This document shows, piece after piece, positions 32,587-46,682 of a stretch of DNA of 64,000 nucleotides. The translations under genes were made by a program, and so were the position numbers. Origin of the DNA: Laccaria trichodermophora (Eukaryota; Basidiomycota; Agaricomycetes; Agaricales; Hydnangiaceae); NCBI GenBank assembly GCA_018417955.1, contig JACTVC010000002.1, positions 372,001-436,000 of the forward strand, given 5' to 3'. Positions within the stretch are counted from its first letter, which is position 1; each line of letters starts with the position of its first letter. The notes beneath the pieces were generated by a model. The model searched no databases. It saw only the letters and a list, made by a program, of their open reading frames with translations, and was not told the DNA's origin.

Positions 32587-34254
32587 ATGGCAAGACGAAC
32601 GTGTTTGCTGGCCTGTGGAGCACTCTTGTCCACTCTTTTCTTAACTCTCCTCCTCTTCCGTGACGCGACTACTTCTTTGGACCAGAGTCACCATCCTTAC
32701 GACGACTTTGGCGGCACATCCGAACCGACCCACTCCGTCGAAGCGCCTCTCCCAGTCCCGGCACCCACACCCAAATGGTGCCAATACAACGACTGCCTAA
32801 AAGGACACTGGGCAGCACGCGATCCCCCATTCAAAAACCTAGCAGACTTTCAAGAAGCATACAAGAACACCCAAGAACCGATATGGTCCCGTGCGCCTAT
32901 CCCTTCGCCTTCCATATCTGGCGTGGAAGTGACCGATGAGGAGAGGAAGGTGTTGGAGGAGCAGAGGTTGGTTGATTTGATGAACTATGTTTGGATCCCG
33001 AGCGGGAAGATGAAGGAGTGGGATCCCGAGGAGTTTGTTGTTCAGATGTTGAGGTCTCCGGGTGGGTTGATACTCATTGGCGGTAAGTGCGCTTTGTTAT
33101 TTTATTTACGGAGAACTAATACTCGCGTAGACTCGATATCCCAGCAGCATTCGCATGCCTTGGGCTATTCTCTTCGCGCAGCTGATATCCGATTCGACCA
33201 TAACCCGCCTCATCTGCCCTTGTACACACACCCACATGTCCAAATGCATGCCTTGAGACAAAACGACCCTACCTCCCTCCGCCTCCTCGCACGTGCTGGT
33301 GTTCCCGAGTCGCGGTTGTTACGGCCTATTATTACGATGGTGGAGGATCATATGTTGATACATGAACATGATATTAGGAAGATTACGGAAGGGTTGGGCG
33401 CGTCGAAGGAGTATTATTGGTATCATGATTTTAAGAGGGTTGAGGGGTGGGAAGAGTTTGTTGAGGATGCTGCCAGGCCACGAGAGGGTGAGGAGGGGAC
33501 GGTTATGGAGGATACGGTCTTGGTTATGAATGCTGGTGCCCATGTAAGTTTTTATTTTTATTTCTTTTGCTGGTACTAAGCTATGTAGTGGTCAAGACAC
33601 GAACTATCCATGCTACCAAATGGAGAATCCGACGAAGAAGAGCAATCACGCGTAGTAGCTACATACAAACAAATGGTTCGTTTGTTTGTTCGCTCACCCT
33701 CATGCCCCCTTATTTACCCTCCTCCCAGATGAACCTCGTCATGTCCCGCCTCTCCTCAATCCCCCAACTCTCCGTAATCTACCGTGCAACCTCCCCAGGC
33801 CACCCAAACTGCAACCTCCTCACCGTCCCCTACACCTCCTCCCACGCCGCACAAGAAGGCGAACAAAACCTCGTCGAACGGCTCATCTCAACTATGCCAG
33901 ACGAGCAATGGCGCACCTTCCGAAAACGATGGGACTGGGACTTGTTTGCCGTGCATAACGCGCTGTGGGAGCGGGAGATTGCGAGCCTTGATAGGGTTCG
34001 CGAGGAAGGAATGGGGGGCAGGGTAAAGTGGCTTTTCATGGATGTTTGGGACCAGGCGTTGCAAAGGCCTGATGCGCATACAGAGCCTGGCACGGATTGT
34101 TTGCACTGTGAGTCGTTTTCATGGGTATATGCGCTGGTTTGGACGATGATTGGGTTTTGTAGGGAATCTTCCTGGGATATTCGAGCAGTGGACGCATCAA
34201 ATATACCATGTTCTGTTTTTGGAGCAGGAGAGGAAGAGGGTGGGTGGGGTGTGA
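32587..34254 (+). CDS. PC-esterase family protein, copy 2 (chimeric)
   Basis: Same family and layout as the gene at 21307-22985: N-terminal anchor, Asp166-Ser167 in GGDSIS, and DCLHW with Asp455 and His458. 488 codons; the stem is three residues shorter (PAPTPKWCQ). Exons: 32587-33082, 33131-33543, 33589-33675, 33729-34107, 34163-34254 (1467 nt). The 5' part, including the intron variant GGACGATGATTGG at about 34141, matches copy 3. From 34206 the sequence (IYHVLFLEQERKR) matches copy 1. It is therefore a crossover product that kept an intact reading frame, and is presumably functional if expressed. Confidence 0.87.
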
Positions 34255-37200
34255 CGTAGTTAGATTAACGAGCGTAGTAGTCATACCCTTTTGTGTATGC
34301 ATATACGTCAAGCGTCGCAATGGTAGTCAACGTCTCATGACGTTGTCCACTGTTTACGTCGAAGGCCTCATCCTTTCATCCACGGCGCCTTCACGCCCTA
34401 CAATGCACTCTATCATAGCCACTGCCCTTTGGCACTCACAACTCTACTTCAATATTCACAAGAACACGCACGTCACAACGGCGCAGTGTCAGAACGGCAG
34501 TTGCACGCCACAGCAAGTATGGTATTCTCTTATACACACGTCTTCAGCTAACAAACCTTGATAGATATCGTGATACTAAAACACGAGAAGAAGTACAAGA
34601 CCCTACTACAAGCCTAAACGACACGCGAAACGACGAACAAGGCAAACGAAACGCGAGAAGAAGTACAAGACATCGATAATGCTTACACGAAGATCGGATG
34701 TTCACATCCAACGTGTAAACACTATCGGAAGGGCGCAGAAGCGATGGGAATGGACGGATAGGCTACGGAGCACGTTTGCGAGCTGGGATTGGGGTCGTTA
34801 GGCATGGGAGAACGTTCCAAGAGGTGCGTACTTACCGTGCTCTGTTCGTCGTGCACAATACTGACGCCCGTGATCGTTTTTAAGCGGATTGTTGACGTGT
34901 TGACAGTTTCTCGCTATGTGAGTACTACATCACCCCTTACACGCGTTTTCACCCAACACAAGTCCATAGATATTGCGCTGCTACTTACTACGACACGCGA
35001 GAAGACGATTACGCGTACATGAAGACTCAACGTTGAAACCTTACGTGTGCACGCTGTCAAGAGGGCGGGGGAGGACAGGGAATGGATGTATGAGCTACAA
35101 CATGCGATTACGAACTGGAATGGGGTTGTCAGGGATGGGAGAAGTGCTTGATAGGTGAGTACTCACGTCGTTTGTTCGTCCTGCACCATACCGACACTTT
35201 TTTTCAAGTTCCTTGTCGACGTGTCGACAAGCTCACGCAATGTAAGTACCACATCATCTTTCTACAGGTTTTCAACTGACAGAATGTATTAGATTGCGTG
35301 CTACTACTTACTACGAAGCGAAACAACACGCGAAAAGACGGACAACGCGTAAATGAAGATTCAACGCTGAAATCTAACGCTTACACGCCGCCAGGAGGGA
35401 GCGGGAGCACAGGGAACGGGTGGATCACGACGGAAAGGGGGCGTTTTGCATGGAGAAGTTGGGAGAGGTCGTGAGCGACGGAATGGGGTGACGACAAGTG
35501 AGTTATGTCGCATAGGATAGAATGGACGACACTCACCATTTCAAATCACTCAGAGCTTCGCATGGAGCGTTCTGGGCTCCATGCGCCGGTTCTGCGGACG
35601 AAAATACGTCGTCTTGGCGTTGAAAACGAGCAGGAGCGACGTCTTGAAGTTATGGACGGATAAACGGGGGCAAGACACGCGAAACGATGAGGTACGTGAG
35701 TTTGAGTCTGCACGTTATTCTGACACTAACTTACCTTCGTAGATTCGAATACGCCGTCTCGAAACACTATGAAAGGTGAAATTGAACACCTACGCGAAGA
35801 CTGTAGGTCAAGACGCTGACGTGAAATGAAAGTACTAATGAAATACCTTTGCAGAACCAACATACCCGACGACGATAAGTCCGGCCAACGGCACGAGGGA
35901 TATCAACAGAAAACGTTAACGTTTGCGACGGAAGGTTCGTACACACGTGTCCGATTAAAGGAGAATCACGGACGGCCGGAAAGTAAGTACACGTCGTGTA
36001 CCTCATTTTATATTTCAACAGAACTTTGTTTCACGCGAAACTGTGTTCTGATTGTCTTTTGGCAAGTTTCTTATTAACATATGTATTAGATTTCGTTCTT
36101 CTATGTACAACAAATCGAAAAGACATGCGTAAAGACGAACAAGGCAACAAGAATATGTACAAGAAGACGCAACAATCAAAATTAGCGCGTGAACGCCGCC
36201 AGAAGGCTACGGAATGGCGTGAAAGGAACGTATACACTACAGACAGCGGGTGCTTCGCGTTTACGAGCTGGGATGAGGTTGGAGTGCGTGTAAGGTGAAT
36301 AATTACGTTGCTTGGTTCATCCTTCACAATGCTGATCGCATGCTATACATGGATATTTCAGCCTTCTCGACATGGCAAGGTTCCCATATCTGGGTTTCCG
36401 CTCTGGTGAGTCCGAAACATCGGTAAAATGGGCGTGATTTCCTTGAAGAAAATGAGCGTAAGTATAATATCTCGAACTACAAAGATCCGAGCACATACTA
36501 ATTTCCTTCAACCAGCTTTACAAGTGTTTGGGGTGCTACGCACCCCTTGCGGCCACCATAAACGACGATGACCAAGAGCGCATGCAAGAGTCACCACAGC
36601 CTTTTTCCTAATAGCCAAGGAATACGCTCGCCGCGGGGCCAAGATATCAGAAAAAAAACGGCCAAAATCTTCAAAAGAAAAAACACGGTTTGAGCGTAGG
36701 CGTCAACTTTTGAAATAACGTAGATGTGTACTTACTATGGTTTAGCATGCTCGAGGTGCTATGCACCTCTCGCCGGTTGCCGTAAATGACGATAGGCAAG
36801 AGTGCACGCATACGATGTCGGATACAGTCACCACAGCCCTTCAGTAAGAGCTGAGGGGTTCGCTCGCCGCGGGGCCAAAACCTCAGAAAAACAGGGCACG
36901 AACCTTCGAAAAATGGGGTGTAAGTGCGTAGTTTGACTATCATAGCATAAGCGTGTACTGACCTTCGTTTGGCAGCAATCTGAGTGCGTGGCGGGGACGC
37001 CGTCGACCGCTTTCATAAGATGCGGTACCATCATCTAGCATGCTCGAGGTGCTGCGCACCTCTCGCAGTTGTCGCAAATGACGATGGGCAAGACTGCATA
37101 CATACGACATCGGGTACAGTCACCACGGCCTTTTACTAAGAGCTGAGGGGTCCACTTGCCGCGGGGCCGAAACCCCAGTTAAAAAAGGGATGAACCTTCG

Positions 37201-40200
37201 AAAAATCGGGATGTAAGTGCATAGTTTCATTACCATGGCATAGGCGTATACTGACCTTCGTTTGACAGTCATCGGAGTGCGTGGTGCAGATGCCGTAGAC
37301 CACTTTCAAAAGATGCAGTCTGTGCGTGCAAGAGGTAAGTTGACAAAAGATTACAATGCTTGAGACACTTACTGTTGTTACAAGATGTGGAGCACGCATC
37401 CCCTGCTTCCATTTTACGATTCCCTGAGGGTTTCCGAGAGGGCGGTGATCCGCTCATCATGGAGCTTACAGAAACAACGGTCAGTATCTGCGTATTCGCA
37501 CTCGATAAGTGGATACTGACCTCTGATTTTGGATAGACTTCATTTCGAGTAACTGGAAGGGCATTGTGAGTAAGCGGCTTATGTTGAACTGAATACTAAT
37601 GTACCTCTTGTCCAGAATAATCAACTTGATCAGCAAGGAAGATCTTGATTTCAGGTGGTGAGTAAGTCGCGTTCATCGTGGAGAGCAACGTTGAGAGGCT
37701 TACCTTGCCATAAGTCAGCATATGATCACGACGAGGACAGTGGTGATGAGGAAGACCGTGGTAGCGAGGAGTGCGAGAGGGAGCGGATGATGGAGGAGAT
37801 AAAAGAGGAGAGGAGGGGAGGAAGGGAATGGAGACTTGACGACAAAATCACCCAGCTTATATAGAATTTGGAAAGGGCTGTACGGACGCACCCGGAATAG
37901 TACGTACCTGTCAGGGAATGGAATATTTGACGGATGCGATTGAAATGAATTGCATTGGCAAGTTTGGAATTGGTTGATCGGAGATACATGCCGCGTGCCA
38001 TTTGCTGTATCTCTGAATCACCCCTCCATTATCAATGATATTTGGTGAATTTATATTTCTTGGTATATGAATCGGTTGAAATGAAAATGTAAATGTAAAA
38101 GTGTATATTCATGCGTACTTTCGCGTACATAAGAAAGTGATTTTGTGCACATACCAACAAAGAATTAAAATGTTTGGGATCGCACTGCTGAAAGAGATAG
38201 AAATTCTACATGCTAAAAAATTCCATGGCTATCTAATATTTCAAAGTAATACCCCCAAGAATATCGGATAGGGGGATGGACAAAAGCGGACAATTGAATA
38301 GTAGAAAATGGAGGACGGCCTCCTACCCACCTTCGGATGAAGATTCACCGCAAAAATCACACAAAAGTGCTCGGTAAAACGCGTTTGGCCTGTCAAGTAC
38401 GACCCTTGATGGTGCTAATTTCTGATGTGGTAACTTGGCAGAAAGTGCTCATATGGTTCTGGCACTTCTGTCGATTCTGGATTCAGTGCGGGGACCTGGA
38501 AAAGGTAACGAGAAACAGAAAAAAACTTGAATCAAGGGATGAGTGTGGGTAGAAGGAAGAGATAAGTAGGTCTAGAGCCGGACCCTTGATAAAGAGTGAA
38601 GAAGTCCGCAAAGAGGCAGGAGTGGAAATGGGGGAGGAGGAGATTGGCCTTTGTTTGTCTGATGTGTTGTCTCTTCATCGTCGACGCGCAGCACAACAAC
38701 ACAACGCGCTGACTTGATTTCTTTTCCAACATGTGTATATATACTAATAGTATTGGATACTGTATTGTTTTAGAGTTTTTTTTGTGTTGGCAAGTTCGGA
38801 ATTGGTTGATCGGAGATACATGCCGTGCGCTATTCACTGTATCTTCACCCCTCTGTTATCCGTTTTATTCAGGGATGGAAGTATTTAAATTATATTTCTT
38901 GGTATGTGAATCGGTAGAAATGAAAATGTAACAGTGTATCTTCACACGTACTTTCGTGTAAATGGCAAAGTGATTCTGTGTGCATACTAACAAAGAATTA
39001 CAATGTTCCGGATCGCACTGCTCAACGAAAAGGAAATATTACAAGATAAAAAATTCCATAACCATAGAGTATTCTGAAGTAATACCTGGAAATAATATCT
39101 GATAGACAAAAGCGGACAATTAAATAGTAGAAAATGGAGGACGGCCTCCTACCCACCTTCAGATGAAGATTCACCACAAAGCTCGCACAAAAGTGCTGGT
39201 TGAAACCCGTTCTGCCTGTCAAATAGGACCCTTGATGGCGCTAATTTCTGATGTGGTAACTTGGCAGAAAGTGCCCATATGGTTCTGGCACTTTCTGTGG
39301 ATTCTGGATTCAGTGCGGGGACCTGGAGGAAGTAACGAGAACCAGAAAAAAAAACTTGAATCAAGGGACAAGTGTGAGTAGAAGTAAGAGGTAATCAGGT
39401 CTAGAGCTAAACCCTTGATGAAAAATGAAGAAGTCTGCAAAGAGTTGGAAGTGGAAACAGGGGAGGAGGAGATAGACGTCTGTTTGTCCAATGTGTTGTC
39501 TTGATCTTCGACACGCAGCACAACAAAGCAACGCACTCACTTAATTCTTTTTCCAATAAACTACTAATATTGAAATCCGCATTGTTTCATTGAGTTCTTT
39601 TTGTTCATAAAATGTGGTAAAGATTGTAATATACAGGGTAAATTCACCCAATACAAATGTGTGACTGTATTTCTTAGTGTCAAGTCAAATGTAAACTAGT
39701 AATCAGAAAGCTTTACATTCTATCTACTGTAATGTGTCATGAATTTTCGTATAGGTTGGGATGATTCCAAAATTTGAGGTAGAGTAATGTTTGATTGGGC
39801 AGGGTGAGCCGAATCAGTGACGGAGGCAGGGTTGCTTGTCCAGGCCTTCGCAAAAATAACCAGCAAGTCAAAAAATTTCAACAAAGCTGAAAGATCATTA
39901 CATACCTCGCAGATCCCCGCATTACTTGGCATCTCCACATATAAAGGCTCTGGGAACTCACTCATTTTCATCCTCTCTCCCGTCCTCCTAGGGTGTCCTA
40001 ATGTCCCTATGCTTGATTTTTCATCCGTGTCCTCTACTGAAAGCACCGACAATGTCTTATCAATCCATCCATATATCTCAGGTATGAACAACGAAACAGT
40101 GTATCATTCTCCTCGACATTTACATCTATGTCTATTCAGATCATACACCAACACATCCTACTTCGCACCCACAGAAAGCAGACACTGGCCCGTGGTCAAC

Positions 40201-43200
40201 GCTTCACAGTTGAATGTTGAAGACCTTTGTTGGGTGGACCACTGGTTCAAGAATGAGGGTTGCGAAGCACCGCGATATGTCAAATGCAATGTAAGTCATT
40301 TAATTTTAAAGTTCTCATCCGTTCGAGGAAGCCAAACTGACTTACTTTCATTGTTCAGCTTCCCCTTGTCCCATTTTCGTGGTATAGCCTGCATCATGTC
40401 CTCCTACACATCTCCTGGCATAATAGCAAGATATCACCTTCTGCGAAACACACGTACACCAAGGCTGTCAACATGCTATACTCTTCCAGATATTACCTTC
40501 CACAAAATAAATCCACATGCATATGCACCACCCAGGTGGATGTGCTTAACTCCTCCACCAACTTTTCCCAATGCTATGCACGATGCCCTATTGCTTTTCG
40601 ATCCCCACAACAATGTATCGCTATCCACAAAACGGACACAGGCACTCTCCAGCCTCCGAAACGTCTTCAGGAAACTGGTTTCACATGCCGTCAAGTGTGC
40701 CATGTTCCCCACTTTTTCCAACCGTTCCACAATGCCTTGCACCCCAAGACGACGTTTAAAAGAGTCCCACGCCAATCTACCTTCCGGAACTCCTCCACAC
40801 CTCCACGGGTCTCCGAGACCTCGATACGACGTATTGCCGTCCGCGAAACGCCCTCTCTATGCGTGGGATGGCATTGGTTGGTGTTGGGGACGTCTAAAAG
40901 ACAAGAATGAAAAGGTTTGGTAAGTATTTAAAACCATAAAAACAAAGAGAATGCTTACCCATTTCGTTTAGAATTTTTACAACCCTTCCTTAACGCCCTG
41001 CACCCCTTCTGGCCCCAAGACGACGTATCGTCTTCCGCTCATCGGTCCCAGGCCACCCTCGAGTTCCAGTAACCCCTCCACCTCGCCATGAGTCTCCCCG
41101 GCCTCAAGACGATGTATCGGCGTCCGCTAAACGCCCTCTATGTGCTGGGACATTTTCCCGACCGTTGCACAACGTCCTGCACCCCTCCTGGCCCCAAGAC
41201 GAGGTATCGTCGTCCGCCAAAGGGTCACACGCCATCCGCTAGCTTCAGAAATCTTCCTACCTCGCCATCGGTCTCCCAGGCGTTGAGACGACGTATCGTC
41301 GTCCGCTAAACGCCCTCCCTACATGTTTCCAGCCGTTCCCCAACACCCAAGACCATGTATCGACCATCAAACGTCACCCTCCTACTTCCGAAACCTTTCC
41401 CCAATGCCATGGCGTCGAGACGACATATCGTCGTCCGCTAAACGCCCTCTGTGTGCGCAGAACGTGTTCGGATGTCGGATGGCATTCATTCCGATTGAAT
41501 ACTTCGAAAAGACAAGAACAAAAAGGTTTGTGAATTGTTTTAATACCCTGAACACGAAGAATTACTTACCTGTCGTCCGCAGAACCATCAAACATCACCC
41601 TCGGGTTTCCAGAACTGTTCCACCTCGCCATCGGTCCCCCAGGTGTCGAGACGACGTATTTCCATCCGCTAAACGCCGTCCCTATGTGCTGGCAATTTAT
41701 TCCAACCATTGCACAAAGCCCTGCACCCCTCCTGGCCCCAAAACGACGTATCGCGTTCCGCAAAACGGTCCCACATCACCCTCCTGCTTCCAGAATGATT
41801 CCACCTCGCTTAGGCGTCGAGACGACGTATCGTCGTCCGCTAAATGCCCTCTCAACGTGTGGGTTGCAGTCGAGAACCTGCAAAAGACGAAGATAAAAAG
41901 GTTTGTTCAGTATTTCAACACCATACGCGAGAAGAAGAACTTACCTGTTTTGTTAAGAGTCATCCCTGCCCTTCATTGCGTCGACGCAACGTATCGACGT
42001 CCGCCAATCGCTATCTGGGCACGACGTTGCCTTCATGGGACTCGTCTCGGGTTTTTGGTCGATGTTGCGGGCTGGGACGACATACGCACGTTAGTTCATC
42101 AAGATATGACAAAGTGTACGACGTACCTTTGTCGTTCCATCGCCCCCTTGCGTCGCCGCCTTTTTCCACCTCTCCAAGTCTCACCACGATGTATCGACGT
42201 CCGCCAAACACGTTTGGGACGTCGTTGACGTCCTGCAACGTCGCCGTAATGTTGTGACTTTCGGATATAGGTTAGTTTTACGATGCTTTGAGTTTTGGTT
42301 TTTGGTTGACGTTGAGGGCTGAAACAACCGCGTGTTGTCAATTTGTGAAGATATGACAAAGCGTACGACGTACCTTTGTCGTTCCATTGCCCCCCTCGCG
42401 TCGCCGCCTTTTTCCACCTCTCCAAGGCTCGCCACGACGTATCGACGTCCGCCAAACACTTCTGTGACGTCGTGGATGTTCTTCACATTGCCGTATGTTG
42501 TAACTTTGGGATAGAGGTTAGTTTTATGATGCTTTGAGTTTTGATTCAATTACTCACTTGTTTGAAGGTCGTTACCACCTTCACAATGTTCCCAAACCTT
42601 CGCCACGCCACCAACTACGCCCAAGCCGTCTCCACCGCAAGTCTGTTGTCGAATTACAATGTTTTACTGTTGATTTTCAAGGTATGTCATAAGTTTTTGT
42701 TGATATACAACCATTCATGAACTTACCTTTCAACATTTAGCCGTTTCGACGTTATGGCTTCCGATCCACCTTCCCAATGCTCGACACGACGTATCGACGT
42801 CTGCAAAAGATGTTGAAGATGTCGTCGACGTTGCCAAAATACGCCGCGTGTCGTATCTTTGAAAAATGTGTGAGTTTTCCGTTGATTTTTGTACTGAGTC
42901 TTAACTTACCCCTTTTGAAGATCATTTACGCGCGTTCTCGCCCTTTTGAACCTTTCCCGAGTTTGCCACGTCACCAACCATGCCCAGCCGTATTCAACAC
43001 GACCACGTTGTCGATTCATGAAGAGTCTAATGTCGATTTTAGAAGTAAGTCATTCGCTTTTGTGATTATGCAAGTATTGATGACTTACCTTTGATGTTCA
43101 GCCACCCCTACACGTTATCGCGCTCAATCCACCAGCCCAAGACCCAACACGACGAATCGACGTCTGCCAAAGTCGCTGGGAACGTCGCTAATCTTGTGCA

Positions 43201-43855
43201 AACATGCTGTCTGTTGAGACTTTCAATATGCGTAAGTTTACGTTGACTAGAGGGTTCCATGTTCACTTACTTCGTTTTAAGGTCGTTTACAGGCGTTATC
43301 GTGTTGGGCACGCTTCTACACCATTGACACGTCACCAGCTACGCCCGAAATGCTTTCTACGGCGATTTGTGATCAAATTACGGTTGGTCTTCAGAGTAAG
43401 CGTTAGTTTTGCCGTTATGTGAATGGTCGCGGACTTACTTCTGAAATGCAGCCGTTGTAGCTTGAACTTGCAGAAATCTCTGCATTTTCGGACTAGTCAG
43501 TAAGTTTTCGGCCTTCAGATGAGATGCTGACACGTACCTTTGTGATCTAGCGTGTTTGACGAGAAGGAAAGCCTGTTTGTTTGATTGTGTTACATTTGGT
43601 AGATAGACTCGTTTGTCGTCGATAGCAAATTTATGGGGAGGTTCCGCTCGTCCGTTTTACCTTGTACCGAAAATATGACCGAAAAACGTCGAAAACTTAC
43701 CACTTTTCACAGCTGACTCTCAATCTGTGTTTTAACTCTAAATGGCTGCTTTCTCGTTGGTCCGGCTGCTTCTCGGACTTTGATTCAACACGGAAACATG
43801 CGACAACAGCGTAAACAAACAACGCTTTCCTTCTTTCTATCAACATGACGCCCCC
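34255..43855. other. 9.6-kb spacer 2, identical copy of spacer 1
   Basis: All spacer 1 features recur with +11,269: intron-dense stretch about 34569-37869, hairpin units 36530-37329, 830-bp pair 37957-39559, weak frames 39720-40923, HDVSTSAK module array about 40809-43599. No independent gene is supported. Confidence 0.65.
40809..43599 (+). repeat. HDVSTSAK-core module array, second copy
   Basis: Copy of 29540-32330 at offset 11,269. Modules, intron-like intervals and the 248-bp repeats (about 42059-42524) are unchanged. Confidence 0.55.
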
Positions 43856-45523
43856 ATGGCAAGACGAACGTGTTTGCTGGCCTGTGGAGCACTCTTGTCC
43901 ACTCTTTTCTTAACTCTCCTCCTCTTCCGTGACGCGACTACTTCTTTGGACCAGAGTCACCATCCTTACGACGACTTTGGCGGCACATCCGAACCGACCC
44001 ACTCCGTCGAAGCGCCTCTCCCAGTCCCGGCACCCACACCCAAATGGTGCCAATACAACGACTGCCTAAAAGGACACTGGGCAGCACGCGATCCCCCATT
44101 CAAAAACCTAGCAGACTTTCAAGAAGCATACAAGAACACCCAAGAACCGATATGGTCCCGTGCGCCTATCCCTTCGCCTTCCATATCTGGCGTGGAAGTG
44201 ACCGATGAGGAGAGGAAGGTGTTGGAGGAGCAGAGGTTGGTTGATTTGATGAACTATGTTTGGATCCCGAGCGGGAAGATGAAGGAGTGGGATCCCGAGG
44301 AGTTTGTTGTTCAGATGTTGAGGTCTCCGGGTGGGTTGATACTCATTGGCGGTAAGTGCGCTTTGTTATTTTATTTACGGAGAACTAATACTCGCGTAGA
44401 CTCGATATCCCAGCAGCATTCGCATGCCTTGGGCTATTCTCTTCGCGCAGCTGATATCCGATTCGACCATAACCCGCCTCATCTGCCCTTGTACACACAC
44501 CCACATGTCCAAATGCATGCCTTGAGACAAAACGACCCTACCTCCCTCCGCCTCCTCGCACGTGCTGGTGTTCCCGAGTCGCGGTTGTTACGGCCTATTA
44601 TTACGATGGTGGAGGATCATATGTTGATACATGAACATGATATTAGGAAGATTACGGAAGGGTTGGGCGCGTCGAAGGAGTATTATTGGTATCATGATTT
44701 TAAGAGGGTTGAGGGGTGGGAAGAGTTTGTTGAGGATGCTGCCAGGCCACGAGAGGGTGAGGAGGGGACGGTTATGGAGGATACGGTCTTGGTTATGAAT
44801 GCTGGTGCCCATGTAAGTTTTTATTTTTATTTCTTTTGCTGGTACTAAGCTATGTAGTGGTCAAGACACGAACTATCCATGCTACCAAATGGAGAATCCG
44901 ACGAAGAAGAGCAATCACGCGTAGTAGCTACATACAAACAAATGGTTCGTTTGTTTGTTCGCTCACCCTCATGCCCCCTTATTTACCCTCCTCCCAGATG
45001 AACCTCGTCATGTCCCGCCTCTCCTCAATCCCCCAACTCTCCGTAATCTACCGTGCAACCTCCCCAGGCCACCCAAACTGCAACCTCCTCACCGTCCCCT
45101 ACACCTCCTCCCACGCCGCACAAGAAGGCGAACAAAACCTCGTCGAACGGCTCATCTCAACTATGCCAGACGAGCAATGGCGCACCTTCCGAAAACGATG
45201 GGACTGGGACTTGTTTGCCGTGCATAACGCGCTGTGGGAGCGGGAGATTGCGAGCCTTGATAGGGTTCGCGAGGAAGGAATGGGGGGCAGGGTAAAGTGG
45301 CTTTTCATGGATGTTTGGGACCAGGCGTTGCAAAGGCCTGATGCGCATACAGAGCCTGGCACGGATTGTTTGCACTGTGAGTCGTTTTCATGGGTATATG
45401 CGCTGGTTTGGACGATGATTGGGTTTTGTAGGGAATCTTCCTGGGATATTCGAGCAGTGGACGCATCAAATATATCACATCCTATTTTTGGAGTGGGAGA
45501 GGAAGAAGGTGGGTGGGGTGTGA
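43856..45523 (+). CDS. PC-esterase family protein, copy 3
   Basis: 488 codons; exons 43856-44351, 44400-44812, 44858-44944, 44998-45376, 45432-45523. Identical to copy 2 up to the final exon, so it has the same anchor, GGDSIS and DCLHW blocks. The last residues change to HILFLEWERKKVGGV, and the 3' flank differs from copies 1 and 2 after about 60 bp. This gene supplied the 5' part of the chimeric copy 2. Its distinct 3' end and flank show that it is an older paralogue, not just another duplicate. Confidence 0.86.
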
Positions 45524-46617
45524 CGTAGATAGATTAACCAGCGCAGTCCATAGTCATACCCTTTCTTGGGCGCATATATTGTGTACCGTAATTGTACTGG
45601 ACAACACCTCGGGCACAGATGGCCAATGTTGACCTCTACGCCAGTTGGCGGGGTGATCGGATCGAGTTTGACGTGGACATGTTGTGTCGGGTGTTCTGCA
45701 GGACTCATTCGCTGGATCTTTTTATTCGCCGAGTAGAAAATGGGCACACAGTAATTTATGGAGACGGGAGACAGGGAATGATCGTCTTTCAGTGCATGTC
45801 ATCACATTACAGCTTCTGTCCCTATATTTACGATGGCTGGAGGAGATTCTTTACGTATACATGATGCATTCACAGAACAAGGAACTGTGAACATTAGAAC
45901 CGACGAAATGCAAGGGCGTTGAGGTTGACTAGGACTGGTGTGTCTTTTCGCACAGTGGGATATATGCACAAACTTGACATGGCATCTTCAGCTTCAGAGA
46001 AGTGTCTTTATTTATACGACCAACCGCTACGCATATGTAATCACGCAAAGAGCTTCCTGCACGGCACCAAGATCCAAGAGACTAACTTGAAGCCACGACA
46101 TGTCGTGACATTTCCATTGACCCAACCTCTGACGTCGAGGAACGGATTCACCTCCCAAAGCTGGGATTCAATATTCAATATTCACAATCCAAGGCCGAAG
46201 TTCCATGCAAGCACAAGCAGATCAACGGCGAGCCACGCACCCCAGCAAAGGAACTCGTGACTTTGATTCACAGAGATGGCTGAAGGGGCTTTTGTAGTGG
46301 AAAACGTTTCACCTTGCGAAGGGGAAGAACGAACTGTAGAGGGTGTTGAGGGACAGGGAATAGGAATTTTAGAACAGAAAAGATCCACGACCAAGAATAG
46401 CCCAGCAGAGAAGGAGTGTTGGCAGAGCCGATGGCTGGGGTTGGACGTTGAGGGGTGTTGTACCCGGAGAGGAACACCTGAGGCAGAATTCAGAACGATG
46501 ACAGCATGTTGCTAGCCTTTGCTACGTGGAAGACTGGAAGTTTCAGTGGACTCGGTGCAGGAACGCGTCCATGTGGGTGGAAAGGGATTGTAGGACAGGA
46601 GGCAACTTGACGTCAAT
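45524..46617. other. Intergenic, no gene recognised
   Basis: An 81-codon frame from the ATG at 45619 (MANVDLYASWRGDRIEFDVD) and a 113-codon frame at 45919-46260 have no recognised domain or splice partners. This is the left flank of the MULE insertion. Joined to 51714 onward it restores the pre-insertion region upstream of the phosphoesterase gene. Confidence 0.4.
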
Positions 46618-46626
46618 GGCCTTCAA
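46618..46626 (+). repeat. 9-bp target site duplication, left
   Basis: GGCCTTCAA, repeated exactly in direct orientation at 51705-51713, immediately outside the inverted repeats. Confidence 0.9.
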
Positions 46627-46682
46627 CAGCCTCCTACCCATTCGTTGCGCCGTGGTTGAGTCATCTGAGGGGTGAATGCAAT
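46627..46682 (+). repeat. Left 56-bp terminal inverted repeat
   Basis: Exact reverse complement of 51649-51704, 56 of 56 bases. Its last base overlaps the first base of the hairpin arm. Confidence 0.9.

Larger units (their letters stand above)
22936..34204 (+). repeat. Tandem duplication unit 1 (11,269 bp)
   Basis: Runs from the last exon of PC-esterase copy 1 through the spacer to the last exon of copy 2. Every stretch compared with 34205-45473 is identical, with a constant offset of 11,269. The exact boundaries float within the shared 60-bp crossover interval. Confidence 0.9.
34205..45473 (+). repeat. Tandem duplication unit 2 (11,269 bp)
   Basis: Second copy of 22936-34204. It ends inside the last exon of copy 3, where sequence begins to differ (HQIYHILFLEWERKK against HQIYHVLFLEQERKR). 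No difference was found in the parts compared. Confidence 0.9.
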
